A stretch of DNA of 64,000 nt, taken from positions 7,551,501-7,615,500 of the forward strand of contig JADLSH010000367.1 in the NCBI GenBank assembly GCA_016169945.1, given 5' to 3'. This document shows, piece by piece, positions 19,919-31,274 of the stretch. The position numbers and the translations under genes are program-made. The stretch's first letter is position 1. Each line of letters opens with the position of its first letter. Origin of the DNA: Trachythela sp. YZ-2020. Lineage: Eukaryota > Cnidaria > Anthozoa > Malacalcyonacea > Clavulariidae. The notes beneath the pieces are model-generated. The model saw only the letters and a program-made list of their open reading frames with translations. It ran no database searches and was not told where the DNA came from.

Positions 19919-21075
19919 TGCACATGACATGAACGTTGCGTTGAAAGAGCGACCAGTAGAGGAACCACTGCAGCAGCTTGCACCGTCCAAGAGACCAATC
20001 TGACATTAGAAAACAAGAAGATAACCAACTTTAGCTCTTTTCATAGTCTTGAATTGACCCCAGTTGGCCTTCAAGTATGGAAAACTTACGACGTCGGAGT
20101 TGGAAAACTAATTTCATGGGATGAAACAATCATTGCTCCACAGGAAGGTACAGGACTTTCAGTAGAAGTACCTTTATTCGCAACCTCAGCAAGACTGATG
20201 AAGCGACAAACAAAAGGAGCAAGTAGTATGACTGATGCCGAAAAACCAAACCTGGAATGCCCGGATCCTAAGTGTTCTGAAGAATTCAAAAGTAGCGAAG
20301 AACTGAAACTTCACTTGGACATTATGGGACACAACTCTTTGTCAGGAGACAAGAAAGAGAGTTTAAAGGATAAACTACGCAGAGACTGAGTAGACAGATT
20401 CAAGACCATGTCTTTAAACTACATAGACCAATCCTCAGGCCTTCCTAGTCCAGAGAATTCGCATATCTCAGCTAATAACGTTCTTGATATGGTGTGGGCA
20501 CTTCACAAGAATCGCAAAGGAAATAAGCCCTTTTCTCCTAAAGTCCGTCATTATCTAAAAAGGAAATCCGATATTGGACAAAAAACAGGGAAAAAATAGG
20601 ATCCTGCTCAAGTGGCAAAAGATATGCGTAAAGCTTCCACACCAAAAGGAGAAAGAATGCTCAGCAGAGATGAATGGCTTACCCAGACAAAAGTCCGAGG
20701 ATTTTTTCAAGAATTGCAGCCAAATTAAAAAAAAGGATCCCACTAGATAGTTGTACTACCCAGGATGGCGTTGATGATGACGATGACGATGATAACGATG
20801 ATGATGACATTGAAGAGTATGCCTGTGATTGTGATGAGCAACTTCAGAAGGAGGCTTGCCAAGCGGTGCTTGATGAAATTGGAGTGACTCACCCAATCAT
20901 GTACGATGTATACAATATTTGCGACATGGTGTGTAATCAGCAGCTCCCAACATTCACAGTTAAAATGCTAAAAGAAATCTGCAGTCATTTTTCACTTCCT
21001 TTTAAAGCAAGAAGCACGAAAACAAACCTCATTCGCACGGTGAACGAAATGATATCCGAATGTGGATGTGAATGA
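19919..21075 (+). pseudogene. Transposase-like gene of the large transposon, C-terminal part
   Basis: Resumes right after the LINE. Parts in order: DMNVALKERPV, a one-base frameshift, then RGTTAAACTVQETNL, NFSSFHSLEL, WKTYDVGVGKLISWDE, a C2H2-like finger (CPDPKCSEEF with H-x5-H in HLDIMGH, ~20260-20330), and KDKLRRD. An in-frame TGA (20387) stands where Trp is expected; the frame goes on through VDRFKTM and KPFSPKVRHYLKRKSDIG to an in-frame TAG (20597), then DPAQVAKDMRKAS and SRDEWLTQTKVRGFF. A second frameshift (~20705) leads to an Asp-rich run (~20772-20810) and a C-terminal segment TVKMLKEICSHFSLPFKA that resembles a SAP DNA-binding motif. It ends at a stop at 21073. Order and lesions show one decayed gene. 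Confidence 0.75.
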
Positions 21076-21404
21076 TCTTAACTTAAAAGACTAGATTGTA
21101 ATTGATACTACGGAATCAATTGTCAATGTCAAGGGAATATTTTTAACAATACAGAGACTTTGCTTAGGCTCTCTCTTCCCTCTGCTCACCTTAGTTTTAC
21201 GGACTTTAGAGAGCCCATGCATATATATAGATATGGAACACAAACTATATACACGTCGAGTTCATTGTTGTAGCTTTATAAAGAAAGCTTGCATTGGCAG
21301 TTTGCAGTAAAGTGCACAACAAGAATAAAGTCTGTTAGGTACTGTATGGTTAGCGGTATGTTTTTAAAAATTTATGTCAAGCATGACAATTAAAAAGATA
21401 CTCT

Positions 21405-22129
21405 CGGTCTCATAACGGCGTTGTACATTTCACTAGTTTCAGTACGTAAATTACAAACACGAGTTGAACTAATTATATGCCGAAACTAAGCGCCTAAACC
21501 GCTTGTACATTTTAGACTTTGATGCTAAAAATGGTTTAAAATACAGTGTGAATTTATATTCAAATGTAAATAACAATGTCGTTTTATTTTTTGAAGAATA
21601 TTTTTTACAATTTTTACAAAATGGGAATGTATATAATTAGTCATTAGCCCCCGTTTTGCGAGTACACAGAAATTAATTTGCGAAAGAGTACAAAAATAGA
21701 AAGCTCGCTGTGCAAAACGCACGCAAAAACCACAACATATTTTTATATTTTTGTGCTGTCTGGGTATTGTTATCCCTCTGAATGGATAAATATTAAAAAG
21801 CATGTTGGATTTTTTAGAAAACAGCTCGCAAAAATACGTGATTTTAAGTATTTTTTGTGAACGGTAAAGTTAGTGCTTAAACAAATATTCGTGCATCTTG
21901 TCCTTTACCTCCCCGTTTTGAAAAACCTAGATATAACCGACTATAGGCTAATTTCATAGGCTTATTATAGAGAAATGGAAAAAAATCGCGTAAAATTTCA
22001 ATTTAACCGATTTTCAAAAAATAAAGCCTTTTCATTTAGTCTCAAACCAGGCTTGTTTCATAAGAAAAGTTTGAGGAAAATCTAATTTTTGACAGGAAAC
22101 CAGCGGACCGCTTTAAAGGAGACTGTCTC
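21405..22129. repeat. Right long terminal inverted repeat of the large transposon
   Basis: Inverted partner of 12867-13655. It begins inside near 21405 (GTCTCATAACGGCGTTGTAC) and ends at the tip GGAGACTGTCTCC (22118-22130). Open frames on it are not genes. Confidence 0.9.
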
Positions 22130-23112
22130 CCATGGTGTCCAGAGCTGCGCATGCCCAAAAAAGATGAAAAACAAAAAACAAGTAATAACGGTAAAAGGAA
22201 GAAAACGATAAGGACCCATAAACTATATAGGAAAAAGGGACAAATGATAGAAAAAAAATGAATTAGAAAAATATAAATAGCGAAAATCAGATATAAGAAA
22301 AGACAACAGTCTGTTCGGTCCGTTAACTTTGCTGGCTTTCTTGGCTCTTTTCGTTTTGAGGGCTCTCTTTGAAGTTCTTTCGGTTTTTAGGGATGCCTAA
22401 TATTTAACAATGACTCTTAACAATATTCTTCGTTGCCTATTGATTTGCTCCTTAGCAACCACCATAACAACAACATGCCATTGTTATTTTCCTACCATTG
22501 GACCATTGGAATTCGCATATTTTACGTAGGTGAATACTTAGCCACCCCTCCCTCGTAGTATATTTGTTTTGAGGCCTTTTATTGTACGTTACACCAAGTA
22601 GATCCTTCTATATTCTACAGCAACGTGTTTGTTTATTCTCGGCAGCCATCTTTAAAATCATTATCAAAAATCTTTCTATTTGCGTAAGTCTATATAAATC
22701 TCAATTTTTTTGAGGTTTACATGTTTGGTATATCTATTGGCTTTATTTCAAACCAGATTCTATATTTCCCTAGCCTTTATTACTCTTGCTATTATGTCCC
22801 GAAAAGGGGGCTATTTTTACCCAATATGGGATCTTTCTGGGTAACTATGGCAATCAGTTGGTGATATCCTATCATAACCATTGAAAACATCTTTGAAAAT
22901 ACTAAAAATGCAAATTTTCAAAAATTTTGTCCAAGACCACCTTAGAAGGAGAAGTTTTTCATCGGAACAGTTGAAAGTAAGTTAGCTTAACAGGCTAAAC
23001 CGTTTACCGATGTTTCTATTTGAATTTGGTATTTTGCCTTTTTTTTCTATTTTAATAGAAGTTCGACGTTTCATACGTTAAAAGGTTTTTTTATGCGACA
23101 AAACCGTAATGC
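22130..23112. other. Non-coding, nothing recognised
   Basis: Presumed intron DNA. Purine-rich at 22150-22300 (many GAAAA words). No exon or transposon signature was recognised. Confidence 0.5.
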
Positions 23113-23218
23113 CATGATTTGTCGGTGAACGTGCAATTGATCACCAATGGAAAATCGATATCCAATGGCCATCAACGCTATTGGATATCAATTGCGGTTC
23201 ATCTCCAAATCATGGTAT
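23113..23218. repeat. Imperfect hairpin, ~106 bp
   Basis: Outer arms CCATGATTTG and CAAATCATGG, then CAATTGAT with ATCAATTG, and an inner GATATCCAAT with ATTGGATATC. It looks like a small foldback or the remains of one. Confidence 0.6.
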
Positions 23219-23233
23219 AACTGATATTTCTAA

Positions 23234-23590
23234 ACTGTAATAATATTCAAGCTATTTACAAACCTTTTTTCCCATGGATTCGTGAAAGCAATCTTGAAAG
23301 GGTCCGGTGAAAGCGAAATGAAGCAAATGTTTGCAGAAACCTTCCCCTCCATTACGGAATACATCAAGGAACTTGTGATGCGGGTTTCTCCGTCTGGACA
23401 ACCCGAATGACAGGGTTCCTCGGTTACTGAATATGTAATTGGCCAGGACAAACTGAGTGAAAGAGACAATATGTTCTTTTTGGAATCTTTAGTGGATGGT
23501 GTAGCAATGGATGTGGTTGCTGCAAAAACAAAGAAAAAGGTCGGTAGGTTGGCTCGAGAACGAGGTCGTCCTCTGCAATCCCCAGCTTAG
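23234..23590 (+). pseudogene. Degenerate open frame of unknown family
   Basis: A plus-strand frame of ~118 codons is open from a stop at 23231 to the stop at 23588 except for one in-frame TGA at 23411. It includes HGFVKAILKGSGESEMKQMF, ITEYIKELVMRVSPSGQPE, then after the TGA QGSSVTEYVIGQDKLSER, DGVAMDVVAAKTKKKVG and RLARERGRPLQSPA. Composition is protein-like and the two halves share a frame, so this is probably the end of a decayed gene. I do not recognise the family. The TGA may be a CGA that lost its CpG. Confidence 0.4.
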
Positions 23591-24099
23591 CACCTTTCGG
23601 TTATATAAACACTTACGCCCGTACTTTAAAAGCTCACTCACACTCACTGAGTGAAAGATCACAATCACCTCATAACCATTCCATGACGGTATTTCCACTC
23701 GACTGCAAGCTTGATTTTGAGTATTTTACCCAAAATATTACCATTGATTAAGGGAGGACTCTATCATTGACCTTCATGATCATGACTTCTGTGTCATGCT
23801 CAGTGAGTGTGAGAGCGAGTGCGCTTTTAGAATACGGGCGTTAAAACTTCTCAGAAAACGCAAAATTGGAGCCTTATCAGGTCGTTTTCCGCTCTAAACG
23901 TATCGCAAAGTAACGTATCGTAGCATGTTATTTTGTGTCAATGTCTTCAGTTCTACTCGAGTGCTCAAGAAACAAGGAAATATGCTACGTTTCGGTACCA
24001 TATGGGTGCCGTGGAAAACAGCCTTAAGATGGCGACAACCGACAACGACTACGGTCGACTATAAATTCACTCGTTCTAGTTTGACTAAAAAAATAATCA

Positions 24100-25449
24100 A
24101 TATTAGGTCTACAAAATTGATAGTCTGGCAATTTCGGCACATTTTATGTATGATTGGTGTTATAATTGCTTGCCGGATTGCATGAAACGAAATAAGCTAT
24201 TTTCCAATATCAGTGCCTCAGAGGAAACTGTTACTGTGTACAACATCATACTATATATTTGATACTTCATCAAGCGAACAATTAAAACGAAAAAGTGTGT
24301 TAACCGAACAATTTAAAAATACCCAAACTAACGAATATACACAATTATTTATGCCTTGATAGTCAGTTCTGTTTGTCGTATTACCAACACTCCAATTGGT
24401 GGGTTTCACCACGTGTTACAGGGCAGCCTCTGGTGGTCAACTTCAGAAATGTTTATGACAATTATAGGAGGAAGAAAATCAAATTACATTTCCTAATTCT
24501 ATTTACTTGCCTTCAAGTACAAGACTACTATTTATAACAAAAATAATTATCAAAATTTTCTCACTTTGATAACTGCGGGTTGACCACCATTTGCTGCACG
24601 ATTGTGTTTAGTGAAACCCACTTATTGTGAACTTGTTAGGTAGAAGATTTGTGAGGAAGCCGCTTGTTGTATTGACCCGATCCAGGTTTCCATTCCTGCT
24701 GTAGTATGAATGATGCAGGGTAATAATGCTTAAACAGAAGTCTTATTATCATCAGGCTAAAGCTGTTTTCATACGGCAATCTATGATGGTCATACCTATC
24801 AGGTCAGTGCTACAACAATAGCAGCTGGAGCTAAACTGACATCTTGGCTCAAAAACATAAGGACGCTAGTCATTGTACTATTACGAACGTTAGATCAAAA
24901 TCCCTCCGCCAACTCTATCTGGGGTATCAGCCATTGTAACAATTATGCTAAATAAATAGCAATTTTATATTTAAAAATGGGGAGAGGGTCTTTTTCGTCT
25001 ATGGGGAATACACATTCTGTGTACTTTTGGGTTGAAATCTCCAACTTCAGGCCCATAGACTGTCCATACGGGTTTATCGTCCTTTGGTCAGGTTAAGGAC
25101 TGGCCATATGATATGGGTCTACTGTCGTTGGTCAGGTTAAGGACTGTCTACAGGGATTTAGTGCTCCTTAGTCAGTTAAAGGACTGCCCAAGTGTTTCTT
25201 GGTTCAGGTTTGTCAGGGACTGGCTACCCTCGGTAAGGCTCTGCAACAGAGCATTCCGTTCAGAATCAGTGCAGCATAAGGTGTGACGTGAGCAACTTCG
25301 TACCCAGGCTCCTGAGAACGAGGTTGTGACGTGAGTAGGGATGACGTGTGTCTTTACAATCGGAGTCTACACAGCTCAGTAACCTTTCTCCCACAAAAAT
25401 ATGTTGTGTTTGAAAATTATTTTATATCAACAGCTTGCGTCATTAACTT
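24100..25449. repeat. Segmental duplication, copy 1
   Basis: Matches 36420-37362 in the same orientation across many blocks, for example TTATGCCTTGATA, GTCTATGGGGAATACACATTC, TTCAGGCCCATAGACT, CCAAGTGTTTCTTGGTTCAG and TTTTATATCAACAGCTTG. An internal tandem array of ~45-50-bp units carrying GGTCAGGTTAAGGACTG lies at ~25070-25200. Similarity stops within a few bases of the donor site of exon C (25450/25451). This copy alone carries a MITE at 24399-24621. Confidence 0.85.
24399..24621. mobile_element. MITE inserted in duplication copy 1
   Basis: Inverted ends GTGGGTTTCAC and GTGAAACCCAC border ~223 bp that are absent from the second copy of the duplicated segment, where CACTCCAAT runs straight into GAGAACTTG. 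The empty site in the paralogous copy is direct evidence of insertion after duplication, or of clean loss from the other copy. The inner parts (GGTGGTCAAC and GTTGACCACC) are also inverted. Confidence 0.8.
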
Positions 25450-25451
25450 AC

Positions 25452-25596
25452 CAAATAAGTTTTTCACCTTTCTATAAATTTTCTTCACAAATTTTGGAAT
25501 GGTCGCAATTTCTAGTTCAACGCTTGGAATTACTTTAGTTTCTACGGTTACTGCGGAACCATAGTGATTTATTGTGTTATCATTTTGACCATTTCC
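25452..25596 (-). CDS. Exon C, probably of the same VWD/EGF gene
   Basis: Minus-strand exon of 145 nt with acceptor CATTTACTTTTATAG and a near-perfect donor TTTG|GTAAGT. Phase 0 is the only open frame, ending in phase 1. The product begins GNGQNDNTINHYGSAVTV, then ETKVIPSVELEIATIPKF and a Lys-rich VKKIYRKVKNLFG. I do not recognise a domain; the alternating hydrophobic pattern suggests beta strands. Its start phase fits exon B, but its end phase fits neither the micro-exon nor exon D, so at least one exon is missing in between or C belongs to another gene. Confidence 0.6.
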
Positions 25597-25835
25597 CTAT
25601 AAAAGTAAATGAATAAACCATAAACATATAGGTATCAGCTGATTCCAAGCTGGATAATATTATACCGACCAGGTATAGCCAGGCCAAGCACTAACCACCA
25701 ACTCCACGCACTACAATATGTATATTATTCAGCATTAATATGGTAATTAGAGCATTTTATTGCCTGTATTTTTCAAACCAGGCTCTTATGCATGATGTCG
25801 TAGACGACGAAAGCTTAGACAATTTTGTAATGTAT

Positions 25836-26029
25836 TGTTGGAAACGATCGAAATCGCTGTTTTGAGTGCCTTATTTAAAATATATTTAATCACAAATCAC
25901 AGATACAAATCACAGAATCACAGTTGTTTTTCTCTTTTGGTTTTAACACCCGATTCAACGTGCACGCTATCTCGCGTGACTTCCGGCTAATATAGTCCAC
26001 TATATAAATATAAAATGAAGTCTCCGACA
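25836..26029 (-). repeat. BEL/Pao 3' LTR
   Basis: 194 bp, on the minus strand TGTCGG...CCAACA, so it has the usual TG/CA ends. It differs from the other LTR at four single bases. The AT-rich TATATTTATATAG near its start could act as a TATA element. Confidence 0.95.
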
Positions 26030-26042
26030 CTCTCCCCACCAT
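26030..26042 (-). other. Polypurine tract of BEL/Pao element
   Basis: The minus strand reads GGTGGGGAGAG immediately before the 3' LTR. This is the expected place and composition for the plus-strand primer. It also fixes the LTR border. Confidence 0.8.
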
Positions 26043-26188
26043 AAGCTATTAAATAGTTTATGTTCCTTGAGGAGACTAGTCCCTAAACAAACAACAACAG
26101 TTATATGAATCAATGTATCTAAACTGATTGATTCTATCTGATTGATTCTATCTTGAGCCATGATCGCCGCTGGTCTACTCGGTCGGAA

Positions 26189-27019
26189 TTATTTTGCGTC
26201 CGCTTTCAAGGCGCTGGGTTGATTCGTATTCAGTCTGTCAACGGACAACTCGAGTGGGTATAGATGTTGTATTGGCCTCTCGAGAAAGCTTTTGCCTGCT
26301 CGCAGTTTGACTGCTCTCACCACTCTGTCTCGGCCTGGAAACAGTTTCACCACAATGCCCAAGGGCCACTTCCCCCGATTCTTCTCGTCGCTCTTTATTA
26401 TCACTACATCCCCGACTGATAACTTGGACTGTTTTCCTTTATGGCTAAGGTTATGTCTTTCTCGTAACCCACGCAAATATTCCTTTGACCATCTCTCCCA
26501 CATCGCGTCCTTGCATTTCCGTAGGTATCTCGCTCTCCTCCGTAGGTCAATCTCTTCGCAATGATGTGGCTGTGCTTCTGGTATGGTATTGATCTGATGG
26601 AACATCAAGCTGTCCGATGTAAGAATAGGAAATTGCACGTTGTCTTCCACGTAACTCAATGGTCTATCATTCAAGCACACCTCTACGTCAAGTAGTACTT
26701 CCTCGAGTTCTTTCCAGGACAGAAGACCATTTCCTATGGTTTTGTGCAGGGCGTTCTTCATGAGACCAACCATTCGCTCGAACTGGCCGCCCCACCAGGG
26801 GGCGCGACTCAGATTGAACTGCCAAACGATCTTATTCTCCGCAAGGTAGTGGTTAAGTTTGTCGTCGTTGCTCACTTTCCTTAGCCAGTTAGCTGCGCCA
26901 ACAAATGTGGTTCCATTGTTGGAATATATTTTCTGTGGTCTTCCTTTCCGGGCAATAAATCTCTTTAAGCTTAGTAGGAACTCTTGGGTTTCCAGAGATT
27001 CCACCAAATCTAGGTACAA
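26189..27019 (-). pseudogene. BEL/Pao integrase core and C-terminal domain
   Basis: 276 codons. The core includes RPQKIYSNNGTTFVG (~26930-26905), WGGQFERMVG (~26790) with the catalytic Glu, and a C-terminal part with LSVGDVVIIKSDEKNRGKWP typical of the chromatin/DNA-binding tail. Intact relatives have Asp in the YSDNGTxF box. Here the codon is AAC (Asn), so the second catalytic carboxylate is lost and the enzyme should be inactive. The first catalytic Asp region lies just upstream in a shifted frame. Confidence 0.9.
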
Positions 27020-27108
27020 TGCACGTCACAACGAACAGGTGTATAAAGCTACGTAGGCTTTCCCTTCAACTTTCGCTCGTTTCTTATAACGAATTAGCCC
27101 AGCATAGT

Positions 27109-27742
27109 CTACGCCAATAACTTCCCTTGTGTTCGATCTTCAGGCAGGTTGCCAGGAGGGGGGTCTGCTACTGCTCTGGCTTGGAACCTTCGACATCCAT
27201 GACACTCTTTTACAGTTCTCTTGACAAGTCTCCGCAGACGCGGAACCCAATGGTCCTTTCTCACGCTCGTCATCGTTAACTGGACTCCCCCATGAAGAGT
27301 GCGCAAAAAGCTCTCGTTGCACCAGTTTCTTCGTGTATGGGTGAGAATCCGGGAGATAAACTGGGTATTCTCCTTGAACCCGCCCTCGACATTGAAGAAT
27401 CCCTTGTTCATTAGGCTGAAGGTTGAGTCGCAACCGATCTTGCTCATTTTCGCTGCTTTGCTGTGCTCGTTTAATCCAAACGACATACTGGGACATTAGC
27501 TCGCTAGTCGTCAGAGGACCTCGACTGACGTCGTTGGGATTTTGGCAGTTGTAAATGAATCTCGCTACCCATGCCATGATTCTTATTACTTTAGTCAGTT
27601 CGTACTTCTCAAGGATAAGATCCAACTGGTTGGTGGTTTCCATAGCTCCTGTGAAAATCTCCTTGGTTACTCTTGCTTCTGCCTGGCTTTCTGCAGATGC
27701 TAGACTCACGATCTCCGGCGGCCAATCTAACGTGTTGGCCAT
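27109..27742 (-). pseudogene. BEL/Pao RNase H-integrase linker and zinc-binding region
   Basis: Two overlapping frames cover one protein region. 27742-27300 holds TLDWPPEIVSL and PVYLPDSHPYTKKL; the other frame holds THTRRNWCNESFLRTLHGG and the CHGCRRFQA pair, the His/Cys-type zinc-binding site at the integrase N-terminus. A frameshift near 27320 separates them. A run of 14 C at ~27786-27799 just before the region disrupts the link to RNase H. Confidence 0.85.
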
Positions 27743-27799
27743 CCATTCTGGACCACTCCACTACAGCTCCTTGTGTTGAACATCACCCCCCCCCCCCCC

Positions 27800-28156
27800 T
27801 GCTCGCCAGATCTGCTGGGTTTTCCTCTGTGGGAACATGTCTCGAATTTTCCTGATCCGATTCTCGACAAATTGCTTGTACTGATCTCCACCTCTAATCC
27901 AGTGAAGGACAACTGAACTGTCCGTCCACACATAAAGATCTACAATAGGGAACCCGTTTAGAGCATCTTTGACATTCGTAAGTAGGTTTGTAACCATATG
28001 AGCTGCCACTAATTCCAATCGTGGAATAGTAAGCCCCTTCTTCGCCAAGCTGGCTTTCGCTGCCACAAGGCGCTGGGTAACACCTGTTTCTTGTGTTACA
28101 ACTGCATATGCTGTTGCTCCTACGCCGTCACCACTTGCATCCCCAAAGCCATGCAA
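27800..28156 (-). pseudogene. BEL/Pao RNase H domain
   Basis: Starts HGFGDASGDGVGATAYAV, then TIPRLELVAAHM and LYVWTDSSVVLHWIRG: the D-E-D acidic triad of RNase H (GDAS, LEL, TDSS) in the Pao style. It ends at an oligo-C run that scrambles the frame. Upstream, 28384-28166 is the end of the reverse transcriptase connection (SLHDPLGLVSPLTLQGKLL). Confidence 0.9.
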
Positions 28157-28165
28157 CTGAATGGA

Positions 28166-29077
28166 CTATATAGGCTGTTTATATGCCGCTAAGGATCTAC
28201 GCACGTTAATTTGCCGGGGAAGACGACCTTCCCACTTCTTCCATACACGTTTCAACTCGGTCGGTAACTGCTTATCCCAGAGAAGCTTTTGGTCACAGAT
28301 GGCTCGGTACAACAGTTTCCCTTGCAAGGTAAGGGGGGAAACTAGTCCGAGGGGGTCGTGCAAACTTGCAAACTTGCGCAGCACACCCCGTTTCGTTTCT
28401 TCGACTTACTTTTCTGGAAAGGAGACACTTATCTCGTCATACTTCTTGTTCCAGCCAAGACCCAACAGACTCGACTCTGCCCCAACTGGTCTTCCTAGTT
28501 GCTGCTTTGCAAACGTCTCCCCGGTCGACCAAACCAGATGATCTTCAAGTTCAGCTTCATTTGAATGCCACTTATGGAGAGTAAATGTGGCGTCCTCGAA
28601 GATTTCAACGGCTTACTGCTTGACCTCCTTGGCTTCTCCTACTGTAGCTCCACCACTCAAGAGATCGTCTACATAAAGACCCTTGCGCAACTCTGCAACA
28701 GCCTCTGGCATACGAGATTCCCACCTATCTAGATGATGCTCAATCACCCCTCCTAACAAGAAGGGTGATGGTGTTAGCCCAGACATAACTCGCGTAAATC
28801 TTAAAGTCTCAAGTTCAGAGTGATCTCCAGGTTGCCAGTCGAACCTCAAAGCATCACGGTCTTCCTCCTTTACTCGCACTTGCAAAAATGCTTTCTTTAG
28901 GTCTCCATTGACTGCTACAGGATGAACTCTCGATCTGACCAGAACGTTCCACATGTTGTTTTGTAGTGCTGGACCAGGATTTAGACAGTCGTTGAGGGGG
29001 ACAGCATCTGCGTGGGCTTTGGCACTGGCATCATACACTATGCGGAGTTTGGTTGTCTCCGCATTCTCCTTTACCAC
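28166..29077 (-). pseudogene. BEL/Pao reverse transcriptase
   Basis: 29077-28613 carries KLRIVYDASAKAH, VAVNGDLKKAFLQVRV, LTPSPFLLGGVIEHHL and GLYVDDLLSGG (YVDD at ~28662-28675), the catalytic core. After a stop, the frame goes on through VEIFEDATFTLHKWHSN and then LHDPLGLVSPLTLQGK to 28166. Several stops and shifts leave it non-functional. Confidence 0.9.
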
Positions 29078-29089
29078 CGGCTTATGCGG

Positions 29090-30088
29090 TTAATAGAATT
29101 CCACTCCCTTCACTTCTTCATTTGCTGATTCCACCACTCCCTCCGATTTTTGCTCTTTGATCTTTGCACCATATGCTTCGTCCAGTCCTGATCTCGCTAA
29201 CTTGCGCTTCAGGTTTCGCAATCGACACAAACTACCCTGTTCGTTAGTTGGTAAGGTCGGGTGGTTACCCTTCCAGGGCAGTCCAGTTTCATACCAATGC
29301 TCTCGGAATTCAGCATACACCTCCTTTTGATCTTGTTGTGGTGAATCAGCTAGTCCCAAAACATCAAGTCGGCATAACTCATCATATTCCACATAGCTAG
29401 TTTGGGTTAGAAGTACTCGAGAAGTTACCCATTCTTCGCCGGGTGATAGAATAAACCATCCAAGTTTTGTATGCTCTGCCACTGGGTCTCCTTGCTTCCC
29501 GATACGAGGTCTGGAATCGGTTTTGACCTTGGCGAAAACTCCTGCTCCTAATATCACGTGAACTGGGAGATAGGGCTTAGTGTCATAGTCGTCCATTTTC
29601 ACACCTCTCAAATGGGACTAGGATTCAATGCGTTTCTGGTACTGCAGGTTTTCCACTTCGAGTAATTTTTCCTTATTCACTTTGATTAGATCAACTTCTA
29701 ACTCGTAATCACATGATTTGGATGAGATGGTTGAATTGTATATCTCCATTCTCGTTGTAGTCGAAGCCATGAGCATTTCCACTCTTTTGTATTTAACTTC
29801 CGTTGGTTTCTTCCCTAATGAATCTAGCAGCTTTGGAGAGGCATAAGAGCTTGCAGCCCCGGAGTCAACCGAGGCACGACACTCAACACCGTCCACCTTT
29901 ACCACAACAATAGGGTGAATTACCTTGTCGCCATCACAGGTAGACATCATATTCTCTCCATCCGGTTTCTTTGCTTCGCAAATAGAAGTATGATGGCGCT
30001 TGGAACACAACTGGCAACCGGTAGTACTCTTACAGTCAGATGCCCTATGTCTCGGGCCTGTACAGTTGAAACAGAGTTTCTTCTCCGC
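29090..30088 (-). pseudogene. BEL/Pao zinc knuckles and aspartic protease region
   Basis: From right to left: Cys-rich knuckles (CFNCTGPRHRASDC and CQLCSKRHHTSIC, ~30080-29970), then RASVDSGAASSYAS (~29880-29845) with the DSGA active site of a retropepsin, then after a stop near 29618 VHVILGAGVFAKV and HTKLGWFILSPG (~29550-29440), the usual protease to reverse transcriptase spacer of Pao elements. Confidence 0.9.
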
Positions 30089-31169
30089 TAAAATTCTCTT
30101 CCTTTCACTTGGTGATGAGAACCGCTGACAGGCTCACCACAGTAGTCACACCCTCTCGCTTCACGGTGCTGTGTATTGTAGACTTTGGTGTTACGCTTTC
30201 GATTCTTGTCTTCTTTCTCTACGGGATTTCTCCGGGTCCAGGAACGTAGTGCCTCACAGAGATTCACGAAATCCCAAGCTTGCCAATTGTCGTCATGGCC
30301 AACAAGATCACTCCGAATGCCTGACAGTTTGTCCAGAACAAGTGGTACGTTTCCATTCACCTGTCCCAGTTTACCCATGGTCTCAAGGGATTGGACATTA
30401 TACACCAACCGTTCGTAAAACTGGTGTACTTGTACTGGATCAGTCCCACTCACAGTCGGTAGTTCGATAATATCTTTCACATAAGCTTTTATGATTTCAC
30501 TTTCTTTGTCATATCGATCTTCGAGAATACTTTGGCCCTATTATAACCCTCCGCCGTAAATGGTAACCCGTCAATACTCTTTCGCACTTTATGATCAACA
30601 AATTCCTTTAAATAAGAGAATTTACTAATGGGTGCCATACTTGATTTGTCAACCTCTACACCGAATTGGTTCCAAAATCTTCTCCAGTCAACATATTCTC
30701 CATTAAATTTAGTGATACTAAGCTTCGGAAGCTTCGCCGTAAGGACTTTCTCAGTATGTTGGCCCTCCAGGGGGGTTGTCTGCTTCGCTTCCATCTCTTT
30801 GAAATGAAGTTTCTGTTCGAAAAGTTCTCGCTCAAACTCGATTTGTTGTTTTCGACCTTTATCGATTTCCGCTTGCTCAACATCAGACAAACATTTAGAC
30901 AAATAAGCAATATCCTCATCGACAGCTGCAATCTGACTTCCCACATCACCGCTCCACGCCGTAATTTCTTCGACTTTCTCCCCCCCGGCGATCTTAATTT
31001 CTTCGAGTGTTGTTCTCGCCTTTTCCGCCGCAATTCCCAACGCTTGTAATGTATCCTTTTGTCTCTCGATACGACTTTTAATTCCGCTTGATCCCACGTC
31101 TTCTGTTTTGTCCCTCGTTATTTTTAATTGAGTTAATTTGGTCGAAAGATTTCGCGTCGCATCCTCCAT
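30088..31169 (-). pseudogene. BEL/Pao gag
   Basis: Likely start is the ATG at 31169 (MEDATRNLSTKL). A Lys/Glu-rich coiled-coil-like half (~31150-30770) is followed by KLPKLSITKFNGEYVDWRRF and FSYLKEFVDHKVRKSIDGLP, the conserved BEL-type gag block. A one-base frameshift near 30520 leads into VKDIIELPTVSGTDPVQVHQ and a knuckle start CDYCGEP. Confidence 0.9.
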
Positions 31170-31274
31170 AATATTACCGTATAATATTCGCTCAATAAAC
31201 TTGTAAACACGATACCTCAAAACAGCCGATTTCCTGAATGGTTCTTGCTCTTGTTCGAGCTAAAAAATCACCGA

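Larger units (their letters stand above)
12867..22129 (+). mobile_element. Large DNA transposon with ~0.7-0.8 kb TIRs, disrupted
   Basis: The segments 12867-13655 and 21405-22129 are inverted copies of each other, and between them lies a decayed transposase-like gene on the plus strand (14891-15819 and 19919-21075). Both tips carry GAGACAGTCTCC, itself nearly palindromic, then AAAGCGGACCGC or its variant. A 4.1-kb LINE sits inside, so the element before that insertion was ~5.2 kb. No clear target-site duplication is visible (flanks TCTATTTAA and CCATGGTG). The superfamily could not be named. The element is old enough to carry several stops and frameshifts but still has both ends. Confidence 0.8.
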
